DNA from: Bradyrhizobium sp.
GTDB taxonomy: Bacteria > Pseudomonadota > Alphaproteobacteria > Rhizobiales > Xanthobacteraceae
Length of the DNA: 59,545 nt
Assembly (NCBI RefSeq): GCF_027307225.1
Contig: NZ_DAHUXJ010000082.1
Coordinates: 1-59,545, forward strand
Direction: 5' to 3'
Under the pieces are notes generated by a model that made no database searches, was not told where the DNA came from, and saw only the letters and a program-made list of their open reading frames with translations. Below are positions 17,366 through 25,694 of the stretch, one piece after another (positions within the stretch are counted from its first letter, which is position 1; the number at the start of each line of letters is the position of its first letter). The translations under genes were made by a program, and so were the position numbers.

Positions 17366-17758
17366 ATGCGCTACCTCGGTTATCTACTCAGGGCGGGCCT
17401 ATTCGTCGCGCTTGAGCTTCTGCTCGGCCGGTACCTTGGCTCATGGATCGGCCCGGCGTGCGCGCTGCTCGGAACGTTCGCGATCTCCTGCGCCGTAGCA
17501 CAGCATGCCGCGGTCGACTGCGTTCTCGACGTTCTCAAGGAGAAGCGGGAAACCATACTGGATGGTTTCGTCGGTGCCATCGTGATCGCAGCCCTTGCGA
17601 GCCCCATTTGGGCGCCGCTCGCCCTGCTGTGCGACGGCCATGCCTTGCTCGCGACCGGAGCGCTCCTCATGCTCGGTTTCCTAGATGCGCTCTGGATTAC
17701 AAGTTGCTCCGCATCCAACGGTTCGACCCCGTCCTCATCGGACGGCGCTTCCGCCTGA
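17366..17758 (+). CDS. Small multi-spanning membrane protein
   Basis: A 130-residue protein with an N-terminal hydrophobic stretch (LLRAGLFVALELLLG), a second around LGTFAISCAVA, a third (GAIVIAALASPIWAPLALL) and a fourth near TGALLMLGFLDALWI, separated by a short charged loop KEKRETILDG. ATG 17366 follows GAGGAC at good spacing; a longer frame from 17333 lacks support. The last 20 residues are serine-rich. It lies antisense to the end of the TIR gene frame, and its hydrophobic periodicity argues that this strand is the coding one here. Function unknown. Confidence 0.65.
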   Translation: MRYLGYLLRAGLFVALELLLGRYLGSWIGPACALLGTFAISCAVAQHAAVDCVLDVLKEKRETILDGFVGAIVIAALASPIWAPLALLCDGHALLATGALLMLGFLDALWITSCSASNGSTPSSSDGASA

Positions 17759-18381
17759 CCGAAGCCGGAAATCGAAAAGCCGGTCGCGGCCGCCGAGGCG
17801 GGATGCGAGCTCGCGGTCTCGGTGGGAAGCCGCATGATCGGCAGGATGTTGGTCAGCAACTGTTCTTCGCCGCGCTCGACGACAACGTCCGAGCGGACCG
17901 ATGCTTGGCGCCAACGGTCGAACTCCGCGGTGAGGTCGGTAACGACACGGGGGACGCCGGCCTTCGTCAGCGGTTCGACCAGGTCGACAAGCTTGGCGCC
18001 CCATCCCGAGGTGAAATCGATCGTGTTGAGCTGATGGATCTGGATCGGTAGCTCGCCAAACGCAACGTCGTCGATCCGCACAGGGATGATGAACTCGGGA
18101 TCCTTCTGCGACCTCTTGACGGCGTCGGCCACGGAAATCTCGTTCCGGACGCCGCTGCGGTCGGCATGGCAACTCGCCTTCGAGACGACGAATATGACCT
18201 TGAGAGCCTTCTTGCGGATCGCGTCTTCGATGCTGACCCAGAACGGAGTGCCGCCGGCGAGGTCGAAGATGTCAGCCCAGACCTTGTAGCCATAGCCGGT
18301 CAGTCTCGTTCCCAACCAGCGGACGAACTCGTTGTCGTCCGGCGTCGCGTGGCTGATGAAGATGACGTCGCGCTCGGACAT
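17380..18381 (-). CDS. TIR domain protein with doubtful C-terminus
   Basis: Starts MSERDVIFISHATPDDNEF at ATG 18381. Residues 1-150 are a TIR domain: the first strand with the SHA motif, the GTPFWVSIEDAI loop carrying candidate catalytic Glu52, and RNEISVADAVKR. TIR proteins of this kind hydrolyse NAD or make signal nucleotides in antiphage defence. From about residue 210 the frame continues only as serine-, alanine- and arginine-rich filler antisense to the membrane protein gene, whereas relatives have a structured C-terminal region. So the authentic protein is probably truncated, its downstream part replaced or frameshifted, with the stop merely the next one met. Confidence 0.7.
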   Translation of the reverse strand: MSERDVIFISHATPDDNEFVRWLGTRLTGYGYKVWADIFDLAGGTPFWVSIEDAIRKKALKVIFVVSKASCHADRSGVRNEISVADAVKRSQKDPEFIIPVRIDDVAFGELPIQIHQLNTIDFTSGWGAKLVDLVEPLTKAGVPRVVTDLTAEFDRWRQASVRSDVVVERGEEQLLTNILPIMRLPTETASSHPASAAATGFSISGFGQAEAPSDEDGVEPLDAEQLVIQSASRKPSMRSAPVASKAWPSHSRASGAQMGLARAAITMAPTKPSSMVSRFSLRTSRTQSTAACCATAQEIANVPSSAHAGPIHEPRYRPSRSSSATNRPALSR

Positions 18382-18750
18382 GACTGGAACTTCTGCTGCG
18401 TCTTGCCAAGCCGCCGCGGGCCGGCCCGGCCCACTCCGGAGCAATAGCGTTTCGGCCCGTTCACGACTGCGTCGTCAAAATAAGAAGAATCTGTCGAATC
18501 GAGCGTTCCAAGAGACGCGCAACAGAAGACAATTCTCGGCAGACCGAAACGTTCGCTAACAAAATCGTCCTGCGCCAGCCGACCCGTTCCTCAAGCGCTT
18601 CTACTCATTCTTTCGGAGGCGGCCCAGCCTGTAGACGAAAATATATCGCGAATATACCGTTCGTTGGACCAACTTTCCTGGACCCGATCAGCGCCGTTAG
18701 ATGAAGTAAGCTGTCCGAGGCGGACTTGCCGAAGGGACCGGGATGACGCG
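18382..18750. other. Noncoding gap
   Basis: Roughly 370 bases upstream of the TIR gene and downstream of the PIN gene. It must contain the TIR promoter. No motif beyond scattered AT-rich patches near 18640 was noticed. Confidence 0.35.
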
Positions 18751-19392
18751 CTAGGAATTGGGGTTTGGCTGGTTACCACTGAATTTCGCTCTCAGCGACT
18801 TCGGGCTAATCTCGAAGCCTCGTTCGACCCAATGCACGAAATCTGCCGGATGGACGACCATTAGAGTTCGGCCATCCGGCCGCGTATGGATTTGGCACGA
18901 TAGATTTCGTTTCGAACCATCCGACCTTTGGGCGACTGATGTCGTCCAGGACTCACAGTCGTCCGTCGCGAAATCGGAAAGATTGTCCGTTACCAGAATA
19001 TCGGCGCGAGCCGCAAAAGCCGTGGCAAGCACTCCGCCGTCCTCCGTGTCGCGAAGAGCCGGATCCGGCGTGCCTCCAAAGACGACGTAAGGGTCCAACC
19101 GGTGCGGACCGTATCGCATGATCTCGACAAGCGCTTGCGCTGCGGAGTCCGCCACGGCAGCGGCGTGTCCTATACGTATGAGCACCTCCCGGTACGTGTC
19201 GATCATCCTGAATGACAAGGCGAGTTGCGTCGGCGTTCCGTTCGCCGATCCTGTCGTCAGATAACCGACGATCCGCTGGCTGATAGTGGCCCTCCGTCCC
19301 GCCCGGTTGGCATTTTGGGCAGACACCAAGACGTTTACGTCGGCCACGACGGTAAGTGTTTTAGCGCGCGGATCAGGCTCGCCCACCGGCAT
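18751..19392 (-). CDS. PIN-domain toxin
   Basis: About 213 residues. The first strand and acidic residue are in VVADVNVLVSAQ, an internal TYREVLIRIG supplies the conserved glutamate, and DTEDGGVLATAFAARADILVTDNLSDF carries the two C-terminal aspartates, a complete PIN quartet. PIN toxins are magnesium-dependent RNases. The start is the ATG at 19392 (a TTG one codon earlier is also possible), overlapping the antitoxin stop in TGATG. The protein is longer than typical VapC (about 130), with a C-terminal extension of some 60 residues ending in asparagine-proline. Confidence 0.85.
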   Translation of the reverse strand: MPVGEPDPRAKTLTVVADVNVLVSAQNANRAGRRATISQRIVGYLTTGSANGTPTQLALSFRMIDTYREVLIRIGHAAAVADSAAQALVEIMRYGPHRLDPYVVFGGTPDPALRDTEDGGVLATAFAARADILVTDNLSDFATDDCESWTTSVAQRSDGSKRNLSCQIHTRPDGRTLMVVHPADFVHWVERGFEISPKSLRAKFSGNQPNPNS

Positions 19393-19745
19393 CAAACAAC
19401 CGGGGAAGAGACTATGATCATTTCGTCGTCGGCCAGCATTTTCTCGTCGACGAGGGCATTCTCGGAAGCTGCCATGGCAGCCGAAGCTTGCTCATACCGG
19501 AGACGGGCAAGCTCGAATAGAACACGTCGGGACATCTCTTCCAGTCGCGGGCCGGCCGTCTTGTCTTCAGCCGTGATCTCGACGAGACGGTCCCTTAGGT
19601 CTTTAGGCAGTAGTGTGAAGACACGAACGGCATTTTCCATGACGTTCGCCACGGTCCGGTTCTCCCGCGACGCGATGACGCGCAGGCGCAGCTCGGATCC
19701 CTGCGAAAGGGAGGTCGATCTCGATTTCGACTTCGTCGCAACCAT
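19392..19745 (-). CDS. Ribbon-helix-helix antitoxin of PIN toxin
   Basis: A 117-residue protein upstream of and overlapping the PIN gene. The N-terminus SELRLRVIASRENRTVANVMENAVRVF (shown in part) fits a ribbon-helix-helix DNA-binding domain, followed by an alpha-helical stretch and an acidic tail (ENALVDEKMLADDEM) that would cover the toxin. Gene order antitoxin-then-toxin and translational coupling match type II systems. A palindromic operator candidate lies just upstream at 19775-19799. Confidence 0.75.
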   Translation of the reverse strand: MVATKSKSRSTSLSQGSELRLRVIASRENRTVANVMENAVRVFTLLPKDLRDRLVEITAEDKTAGPRLEEMSRRVLFELARLRYEQASAAMAASENALVDEKMLADDEMIIVSSPVV

Positions 19746-19774
19746 AAGTCTCTCGTTTCGATGAATTATGCGGG

Positions 19775-19799
19775 AATGATTATAGTCGCACTATTCATT
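19775..19799. promoter_or_regulatory. Operator-like inverted repeat upstream of PIN toxin-antitoxin operon
   Basis: The sequence has the dyad ATAGT-CGC-ACTAT at 19782-19794 nested in AATGA/TCATT, with a two-base bulge on one side. It lies 30-54 bases before the antitoxin start, where autoregulatory operators of RHH antitoxins are found. Confidence 0.5.
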
Positions 19800-20167
19800 G
19801 AAAGCAATAGAAACCTCTGCCTCCGAATCATTGGGGCAACGGGGTGCCGCGTCCAAGCGATCTAGCGCTGGGAACCGCCGTCGCGTCCGTTCCTTCGCCA
19901 AGGAGTCTAGGCCGACGGACAAAGGAAATTCTGGAAAAGCTTGGTTAATTTGGCCCACTCATAATATTGACTTCCCGCGTTCCTCTCGGCTTGGGAAGAA
20001 GGACGCACCGTCGTGGATGCGGCGTACGAAGGAAGCCTAGCCGTCAAATCCGTGTACGGCGCTGAGCATCGCGATTGGTTGGCCATGACGGCGTACGGCG
20101 ACTGGTTGCGTGCGCGCTCTCCGCGGTGCGCCGGCGCGCAGTGACGGGGGACGAGGTGGGGTGCTCA
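19800..20167. other. Noncoding or degenerate stretch
   Basis: An 80-codon plus frame (19798-20040) has no domain or ribosome site and odd composition. No RNA gene seen. I regard the stretch as intergenic. Confidence 0.35.
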
Positions 20168-20626
20168 TCACGGACCGAGATCGGCCAGGAATGCGTCATC
20201 CTCCGCCGACAGCGCCTTGTCTCGAAAGGTTTCGAGGCGATGGATGATCTTCTGCGCGGTGGCGCCATCGAACGTTTCGCAGTCATCCAGATCGACGAGT
20301 TCATGCAAGATGCGATGGCAGTCAGAGTCGTCCACGAAAGCCCCCGGCGCTGCGCGAATTCGAACGACAGAAGTGTACCGTACTGACCTGCGGTCCCGAG
20401 TTCTGTCGATGACATGCCGAACGAACCCCCGTTGACACAGGAGGGCTCCAGCATCGATCGGCTGATGTCCCGACAGCGCTTCGATGTGCGAACAAACGGA
20501 GCGATCGTCGATTTCGGGAAGCAGGCGGTCCTTCTCCGATTCGAATTCCGCGAGACCGAAAGCCAGCCCGTCGGTGGCGAACGTTCGCCCGCGCGTTAAG
20601 GTGCTTGGCACCCCGCGTAACGCCAT
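20168..20626 (-). CDS. Hypothetical protein
   Basis: About 152 residues from ATG 20626 (MALRGVPSTLTRGRTFATD). The protein has a balanced acidic/basic composition and a C-terminal helical part (AQKIIHRLETFRDKALSAEDD), unlike the arginine-rich shadows around it. No motif was recognised. No strong ribosome site precedes the chosen start. It ends near the gap and is followed upstream by another small unknown gene on the same strand, so the two may form a short transcript. Confidence 0.4.
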   Translation of the reverse strand: MALRGVPSTLTRGRTFATDGLAFGLAEFESEKDRLLPEIDDRSVCSHIEALSGHQPIDAGALLCQRGFVRHVIDRTRDRRSVRYTSVVRIRAAPGAFVDDSDCHRILHELVDLDDCETFDGATAQKIIHRLETFRDKALSAEDDAFLADLGP

Positions 20627-20701
20627 CAGATGTTTGTTGCTTAGATGAGCGCGATCGTTTCCGTGGCGATCTCCCCGCCGCACACTTTTGCTATTTGTCG
20701 A

Positions 20702-21013
20702 CTAAAGACCGCGGACGGCTTTCGCCGGAAGTTCCTCGTCGACCATGCAGGGGCTCTCCGCCAAACCTTCCAAGGCCTCCGTGCAAAATCGGCGGGCATA
20801 CGATTCCACATCCTTCATAGCGGTCGAGGCGGTTGGCGCGCCTGCGCCTAGCCAGATCGTTTCGCCTGGATCTTCGTGCCCGCTGAAGCAACCCCAGACT
20901 TTGACGCTCCAACACCATCCTAGCTTGCGATCGCTGCGGTCTTCCACGATCAGCGTCAGACCGCCTGTCTCAACTTCGAATAGGAAGTTCGTGCGTCGTA
21001 CCCAGTTCGTCAT
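20702..21013 (-). CDS. Hypothetical protein, tryptophan-rich N-terminus
   Basis: A 103-residue soluble protein (MTNWVRRTNFLFEVETG, then LGWCWSVKVWGCFSG) with a predicted strand-rich first half and a helical second half (ASTAMKDVESYARRF). No family recognised. It lies 46 bases downstream of integrase 1 on the same strand and so could be read from the integrase transcript. Composition is coding-like. Confidence 0.55.
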   Translation of the reverse strand: MTNWVRRTNFLFEVETGGLTLIVEDRSDRKLGWCWSVKVWGCFSGHEDPGETIWLGAGAPTASTAMKDVESYARRFCTEALEGLAESPCMVDEELPAKAVRGL

Positions 21014-21059
21014 CGTGCGTACTCCTTTGGCTTTTCGTCCGTCATCTAAAACGCTGCTC

Positions 21060-22226
21060 TCAGCCGGCCATGACGATCGCCTCGGCCCGATCCCTGGCTT
21101 CCTGGACGTTCATCCGGGCTTCAAAAAGATAGCCGTAGATGTCGAAGGTCTGGATGATGCTGGCGTGGCCCATCATCGTTTGAATCCGTTTCGGCGAAAA
21201 ATCGGCCTCGATCCAGAGCGCGGCGCAGAAGTGGCGCGATGCGTGCATGCCGAACTTCGCGGTCTTTTTCCCGCGCTGCTTGCCCTCGTCACCCTCGACC
21301 AGCTTCTGCTTGGTGACTCCGGCTTCAATCTGGGCAGGACGAAGGAAACGATTCATCAGGTTCGAGTGGTTCTGCACCGTTCCTTTGGAAGTCGGAAACA
21401 CGAGACCGAGATCGCTCTTTGGACAGCGGAGCTTCCATTCCTTGAGCGCCTTCGCAGTCGTCTTGTTCATGACGATGTCGCGCGTACCCGCGTCCGATTT
21501 CGGGTGGGCGACGATTCCCCATCGATCCGCACGCTTCGTGATCGAGACGATCATTTTCCCGAAATCGATGTCCGCCCAACACAGCGCGCGCAGTTCGGAT
21601 CCGCGCAGACCGCAGAAGATCAGGACGAACAACATTGCCAAATAGTCGGGCCACTTCGCAGTCGTCGTTTCTATGATCGCTTTGCTCTCCTGGACGGTCG
21701 GCATCGGCGGCCGCTTCTTCTTGCGCTTTTTGTGCTTGTACGGCGTCAAGGCGATGACGTTCTTGACCACCCAACCCTTCTGCTGGGCAAAGCGGAGAAC
21801 GGCTCCCGCCTCGATCCGGACTCGCCGCACCGTTTCGTGCGAGCGCGATTTGTCGAGGACGTCCTCATAGAGCTGGGTCGCGTCGGCGGTGGTGAGTTGT
21901 CCGATCTTCTTATCGCCCCAGAGGGGTTCGCCGTAGTCGCGAAGCCGCTGTTCGTAGACGTCCGTGGTGGAACGTTCGAGCCCGCTCTTCTTGCAATCGT
22001 CAATCCAGGCGTTCGCTACTTCTTTGAACGTTTTCGATTGGCTCGCGGGTACATGGGTGCCCGCGCGAACTTCCGATCGTGCCCCGATCAACCAGTCGTC
22101 CGCCTCCTTCCGGGTAGGAAACTGCTTGTGTCTGCGCTTGTTCTGGGCATCCCGATAGTCGACCTGCCACACTGTCGTGCGTCGTCCCGACTTTCTCACC
22201 TTCAGGACCCGCTTCCTGATACTCAC
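21060..22226 (-). CDS. Tyrosine recombinase / phage-type integrase 1
   Basis: A 388-residue integrase started at GTG 22226, nine bases after GGAG; the longer frame upstream is not integrase-like. Residues 1-60 are an arm-binding strand region (VWQVDYRDAQNKRRHKQF), then a SAM-like core-binding domain (TFKEVANAWIDDC), then the catalytic domain with Arg in FCGLRGSELRAL, H-x-x-R in HASRHFCAALW, and the final H and Tyr in MGHASIIQTFDIYGYL. All catalytic residues are present. The integrase is divergent from a small-gene operon beginning at 22359; no att core was identified next to it. Confidence 0.93.
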   Translation of the reverse strand: MSIRKRVLKVRKSGRRTTVWQVDYRDAQNKRRHKQFPTRKEADDWLIGARSEVRAGTHVPASQSKTFKEVANAWIDDCKKSGLERSTTDVYEQRLRDYGEPLWGDKKIGQLTTADATQLYEDVLDKSRSHETVRRVRIEAGAVLRFAQQKGWVVKNVIALTPYKHKKRKKKRPPMPTVQESKAIIETTTAKWPDYLAMLFVLIFCGLRGSELRALCWADIDFGKMIVSITKRADRWGIVAHPKSDAGTRDIVMNKTTAKALKEWKLRCPKSDLGLVFPTSKGTVQNHSNLMNRFLRPAQIEAGVTKQKLVEGDEGKQRGKKTAKFGMHASRHFCAALWIEADFSPKRIQTMMGHASIIQTFDIYGYLFEARMNVQEARDRAEAIVMAG

Positions 22227-22358
22227 TAAAAACCGCTCCAGCGCGCTTGACTTATCGCATTGATAGGACGTATCTATTAGGCAGATGGGAAAATCCCATT
22301 TGCTCAAGAACCATGGTCGAGGCGACCTGTCAACAGGTTTGGGAATCCGCTGCAAAAG
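22227..22358. promoter_or_regulatory. Divergent promoter region between integrase 1 and small-gene operon
   Basis: The 132-base gap carries AT-rich patches (TTATCGCATTGATAGGACGTATC near 22255, listed in part) suitable for two promoters. A regulator encoded by the plus-strand operon probably acts here; no clear palindrome was found. Confidence 0.4.
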
Positions 22359-22967
22359 ATGGCTAACTCGCGTGAACTGGTCGAATGCATGGCCGAGCTG
22401 ACCCGTCAGCCGTTGTCGCGCGTGATCGGCTACATGAGGGATCTCAGGGAGGCGGAAGACAGTTCGCCCGCAAAGGGGCGGGGGGTTACGGCTCCTGACA
22501 TGACGGCCCACGATGCCGCCGCCCTCTACTGCGCGATCTATGCGGCTCCCGCGATCCAGGAGAGCGCCGCCACGATCACCGCCTTGAAGAAACTCGAGGC
22601 TCGTCCCTGGTCACGCCATCGCGTGAGCACCTCTTCGGCGTACCGCTACCCGTACTCCGAGCCGCCGTTCAGCCTGGGCTTGGAACCGAACCACACCGCG
22701 CTCGACGGCCTCGCCGCTCTCATAACGTTCTTCATGCACGAGCACGAACTTCCCCACGGCTATAGCGAACGGCGGGGGCCCGGGAAGTGGGGCATCTACG
22801 CCAACTTCGAAATCCGTTCACCCGAGTATTCGGCTTCTCTGGTCGTAGGCGTTCACGGTCGCTTCTCCGAGCGATGGAACTACGGTCTCAAAGAGCTCGA
22901 TTCCGTCCGCACCGGCCGATGCACCGAAATCACCTTTCGCAAACTTGCCGCGTGCCTGAGGAGCTGA
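22359..22967 (+). CDS. Winged-helix-like regulator candidate, paralogue of the gene at 23899
   Basis: A 202-residue protein. The first 80 residues read ELVECMAELTRQPLSRVIGY and then MRDLREA...GRG...MTAHDAAALYCAIYAAP, a layout common in island-borne alphaproteobacterial proteins: a predicted winged helix followed by a helical segment with DAA-LL-A. The C-terminal half is strand-rich. It resembles the N-terminal layout of the fifth gene of this operon. A regulatory role for the integrase region is inferred from position; the biochemical function is unknown. Confidence 0.6.
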   Translation: MANSRELVECMAELTRQPLSRVIGYMRDLREAEDSSPAKGRGVTAPDMTAHDAAALYCAIYAAPAIQESAATITALKKLEARPWSRHRVSTSSAYRYPYSEPPFSLGLEPNHTALDGLAALITFFMHEHELPHGYSERRGPGKWGIYANFEIRSPEYSASLVVGVHGRFSERWNYGLKELDSVRTGRCTEITFRKLAACLRS

Positions 22968-22973
22968 CGATCC

Positions 22974-23219
22974 ATGAACGACCGACCGGACGACGCCGAC
23001 CTCATCGAGGGTGAAGCCGACCTCATCGAAGGCGGCGACGGAATAGCGCTCTTCCTCTTCGGCGCAGCCGACGAGCGGCTCAGGCGTCAAGTCTATCACC
23101 TACGGGAAAATCACGCCCTGCCGGCGTTCAAGGTCGGGGACAAGCTTTACGCGCGCAAAACGAAACTGCTGCAATGGATCGAAGCGCGCGAGAACGATCC
23201 GGAGCCGCCGCATAGATGA
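22974..23219 (+). CDS. Excisionase-like small DNA-binding protein
   Basis: An 81-residue acidic protein. The segment RRQVYHLRENHALPAFKVG followed by DKLYARKTKLLQWIE matches the MerR-like winged-helix layout of excisionases (helix, helix, wing with a glycine turn, then a W-containing helix). It starts six bases after the preceding stop. Its stop overlaps the next start by ATGA. Positioned divergently from an integrase, it is the natural candidate for a recombination directionality factor, although the acidic N-terminus is unusual. Confidence 0.6.
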   Translation: MNDRPDDADLIEGEADLIEGGDGIALFLFGAADERLRRQVYHLRENHALPAFKVGDKLYARKTKLLQWIEARENDPEPPHR

Positions 23220-23593
23220 CGAGCTCGGAGAACGCCGAACAGGAGACGAGACCGATGAAGGGTCCCGAGCATCCTTGCGAGGGGCTGTCGCGTGCGGCAC
23301 GGCAAGCATTCGACCGTATCGCGTCCGGCGCGCAACCGCGGAGTTCGGACCGGACGCTGGCGGATCTGTCGGAAGCTGGCCTCGTGGAACGACACACGAT
23401 CGAGATCGCAACGCGAGATCGGTTCGGCCCGATCGTGCGCTACGAGTACTCGGTCCCGATCGCGATGCACATGCGCTGGTGCGAATGGATGACACGACCG
23501 AAGCGTCGGACCAAACGTAGGGCAACCCCGCCGCAGAAAACGGTCGATGGACTTCCGTTGTTCGGCCTGTCGAACCCTCGAAGCAGCAACTGA
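23216..23593 (+). CDS. Small HTH-like hypothetical protein
   Basis: A 125-residue protein overlapping its neighbour by ATGA. The central part (LSRAARQAFDRIASGAQP, then LADLSEAGLVERHTI and YEYSVP) resembles a winged helix of the type that begins a repressor, with a basic RPKRRTKRR tail. No family can be named with confidence. Its place in the middle of the operon suggests co-expression with the excisionase-like protein. Confidence 0.5.
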   Translation: MTSSENAEQETRPMKGPEHPCEGLSRAARQAFDRIASGAQPRSSDRTLADLSEAGLVERHTIEIATRDRFGPIVRYEYSVPIAMHMRWCEWMTRPKRRTKRRATPPQKTVDGLPLFGLSNPRSSN

Positions 23594-23608
23594 AAAAGGA
23601 CTGGTAGC

Positions 23609-23896
23609 ATGAGTGCAGGACACGTCTCGATCTCCAAACACGGCACGATCGTCCTGACGGGCGACGCGATCGAAGCGGCTCGCGGCCACGCCCTCTGGTG
23701 CATTCTACGCATGTGGGGGAGGGGCTTCACCGACCGTCGGATCCGCGGCCTCACGAAAAAAGAGGCGCTCGGGCTCGCAGGAGAAATGACCGGCTGCGAC
23801 TACCAGCCTTCCGAGCTGGACAGAGCGACCGCCGAACTCGAGCATTGGTGGAAGGGCGTTCTCTCCGGGGCGAAGGTCGAGAGGGAGGACGACTAG
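23609..23896 (+). CDS. Hypothetical protein
   Basis: A 95-residue protein (MSAGHVSISKHGTIVLTGD...) with a helix-rich middle (ALWCILRMWGRGFTDRRIRG) and an acidic C-terminus. No domain recognised. It is two bases from the start of the last gene of this operon and 15 bases after the previous stop, consistent with one transcript. Confidence 0.5.
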   Translation: MSAGHVSISKHGTIVLTGDAIEAARGHALWCILRMWGRGFTDRRIRGLTKKEALGLAGEMTGCDYQPSELDRATAELEHWWKGVLSGAKVEREDD

Positions 23897-23898
23897 CC

Positions 23899-24918
23899 AT
23901 GGGTTGCTCATACGAACAGTCGGGGAGGAAGGACGCCTGTCACCTGGATCGAATGTCCGAGAGGCGGGCGCTATGCATGCCTTCGGAATTCGTGGGGGAG
24001 ATAGCGAGAATTCTCGGTTTGGAGCCCGCACAAGCACGGTTGGCGGTCGAAGCTCTGCTGGAATCCCGGATCATCCCGGAGCCCACCGATACGGCCGCGG
24101 AGGCAAGCTCCAAGGATGCGACGTTTCTTCTTGCCGCTTGTTCGAGCCCCGCCGCCGACGTGAAATCCATCACCGCGGCGGCAAGTACGGTGATCGCGAT
24201 GGACTTTCAATGCGATTTCGGCGCCGAGGCGAGCGGCGATAGGCGCACCGCCCGGACGTCGGCAGGTACCGCCAAGGATTGCTTCGGCACGCAGCTTTCT
24301 GCGGTCTTGCGCAACATCTGCGCAAGAGCAGAAGACGCAGAACGGCCGGACGACATGGGCCGCGAGATCGGCATTACGATCGGTTGGAACCGCGAGATGC
24401 AGTCGATGGGCGCCCTGCACTTGGACCTCTCTGATGGAGACGTGTCGTTCCTGTACGCGGACCAGGCGCTCTTCGCAGACCTTCACCCGGCCGTAACCCT
24501 CACGCGCTTGAACTTCGCCTTCGAGAGCCGCCTCGATGTTCCTCCGGAAGCGCTGCGCCGGTTCGGTCGGCTCATGCGCGACATCACGGACCACCCGCCG
24601 GACGATGGGTCGGGTCTGGACTGCTTCGATTTTACGCGGGCCATGCGGACGTCGATGTGTCGCCAAGGCTGGGGAATCCATGACGCGGGTAACGGCAGGC
24701 AGACTATCCAGAAAGTGGACGGGGATTCCGATCGGTTTCAAACCGATCAGGAGGCGGTGGATCACGTCAGGTCGATGGCGGCGAGCGGTTCGCCGCTGCA
24801 TAAGAAGGCCTTGCACCGCCACTACACGGAGGTGAGGCTCGAAGGCGAACGTCATGTGCCCCGAATGCAGCCCGGAAGGCAGATGGCTTTCGATATGCGG
24901 GCCCGTGTTCGTTCTTAG
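23899..24918 (+). CDS. Hypothetical protein with winged-helix-like N-terminus
   Basis: A 339-residue protein starting at ATG 23899; the longer frame overlaps the preceding gene. The N-terminal layout (EFVGEIARILGLEPAQARLA, then a SKDATFLLAACSS segment) repeats that of the 22359 product, suggesting ancient duplication. The C-terminal part (about 190-339) is soluble and strand-rich (LHLDLSDGDVSFLYADQ). No enzymatic motif was seen. It is the last gene of the five-gene operon. Confidence 0.55.
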   Translation: MGCSYEQSGRKDACHLDRMSERRALCMPSEFVGEIARILGLEPAQARLAVEALLESRIIPEPTDTAAEASSKDATFLLAACSSPAADVKSITAAASTVIAMDFQCDFGAEASGDRRTARTSAGTAKDCFGTQLSAVLRNICARAEDAERPDDMGREIGITIGWNREMQSMGALHLDLSDGDVSFLYADQALFADLHPAVTLTRLNFAFESRLDVPPEALRRFGRLMRDITDHPPDDGSGLDCFDFTRAMRTSMCRQGWGIHDAGNGRQTIQKVDGDSDRFQTDQEAVDHVRSMAASGSPLHKKALHRHYTEVRLEGERHVPRMQPGRQMAFDMRARVRS

Positions 24919-24989
24919 TCTGGCCCGACCCGCTTATCATGCACGGCCGTTAAGACAGATCGAAGAGCACGGTGCGCCGAATAGCTATT

Positions 24990-25610
24990 TCACGTACGCT
25001 GTCTCATCGTGAACTTTTGCCATACGACCTCCCTGCCCAGGAGATCCCGGTCAGCCGATTTGTCGAGCAGGTTGAATCCCTTCGCCGCGAATGCGTCCAC
25101 GGTCGCTTCGATATCTACGGGATGGAAGTCTCGATCAACCTCGCTTCCGCCCCGGCGGGACGTGATGTTCAGGATTCCTTCCCGAGCGACGAGGCACGAG
25201 ACCGTCTCTACGGCACGTCGCTGCTCGCCGGCACTCAGGTGCATCCAGACGACGCTCGCCAGCACCAGATCGTAGGTCCGATCGAGATCGCGAACCTGAC
25301 GCAGTCCCGGAAGGCTGTCGTCGATCCATGTGATCTGCCGCGCGGCGTGCAAGCGCTTGGCGCCTGCGAGCATCGTCGGTGGCGGTTCGACCGCATCCAC
25401 CGTCCAGCCGCTCGACGCGAGCCATGCCGCGTCTCTTCCCGATCCAGACCCGATGTCGAGAGCATGCCCGGGCGAAGGCCCGTATCGGCGCGGATAATCA
25501 TAAGTGAAAGGCGCCCGAAACGAGACCGAACCCGGTGCCGGGTTTGACCGGAGCCTTTCCTCTAAGGCATTAGCCGCTCCGTCCCGTGTCAACTGTTCCT
25601 TTCCTTCCAT
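24990..25610 (-). CDS. SAM-dependent methyltransferase
   Basis: A 206-residue class I methyltransferase starting at ATG 25610. Motif I is in ALDIGSGSGRDAAWLASSGW, motif II acidic strand in VDAVEPPPTML, and motif IV in YDLVLASVVWMHL; the typical SGEQRRAVETVSCLVAREG segment follows. The longer upstream frame has non-family composition and crosses the divergent promoter. The acceptor substrate is unknown. It is convergent with the preceding operon and divergent from the exonuclease gene. Confidence 0.9.
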   Translation of the reverse strand: MEGKEQLTRDGAANALEERLRSNPAPGSVSFRAPFTYDYPRRYGPSPGHALDIGSGSGRDAAWLASSGWTVDAVEPPPTMLAGAKRLHAARQITWIDDSLPGLRQVRDLDRTYDLVLASVVWMHLSAGEQRRAVETVSCLVAREGILNITSRRGGSEVDRDFHPVDIEATVDAFAAKGFNLLDKSADRDLLGREVVWQKFTMRQRT

Positions 25611-25694
25611 CGGTGGATAGTTCGAATCGGAAGACTTGATACGCGGTCGGCAATCGGTTACAAAAAGACACTCATAACAGCCGTTGAGAGCAAC

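Noticed and set aside
20745..22229. Plus-strand frame of 494 codons
   Set aside because: Antisense of integrase 1.
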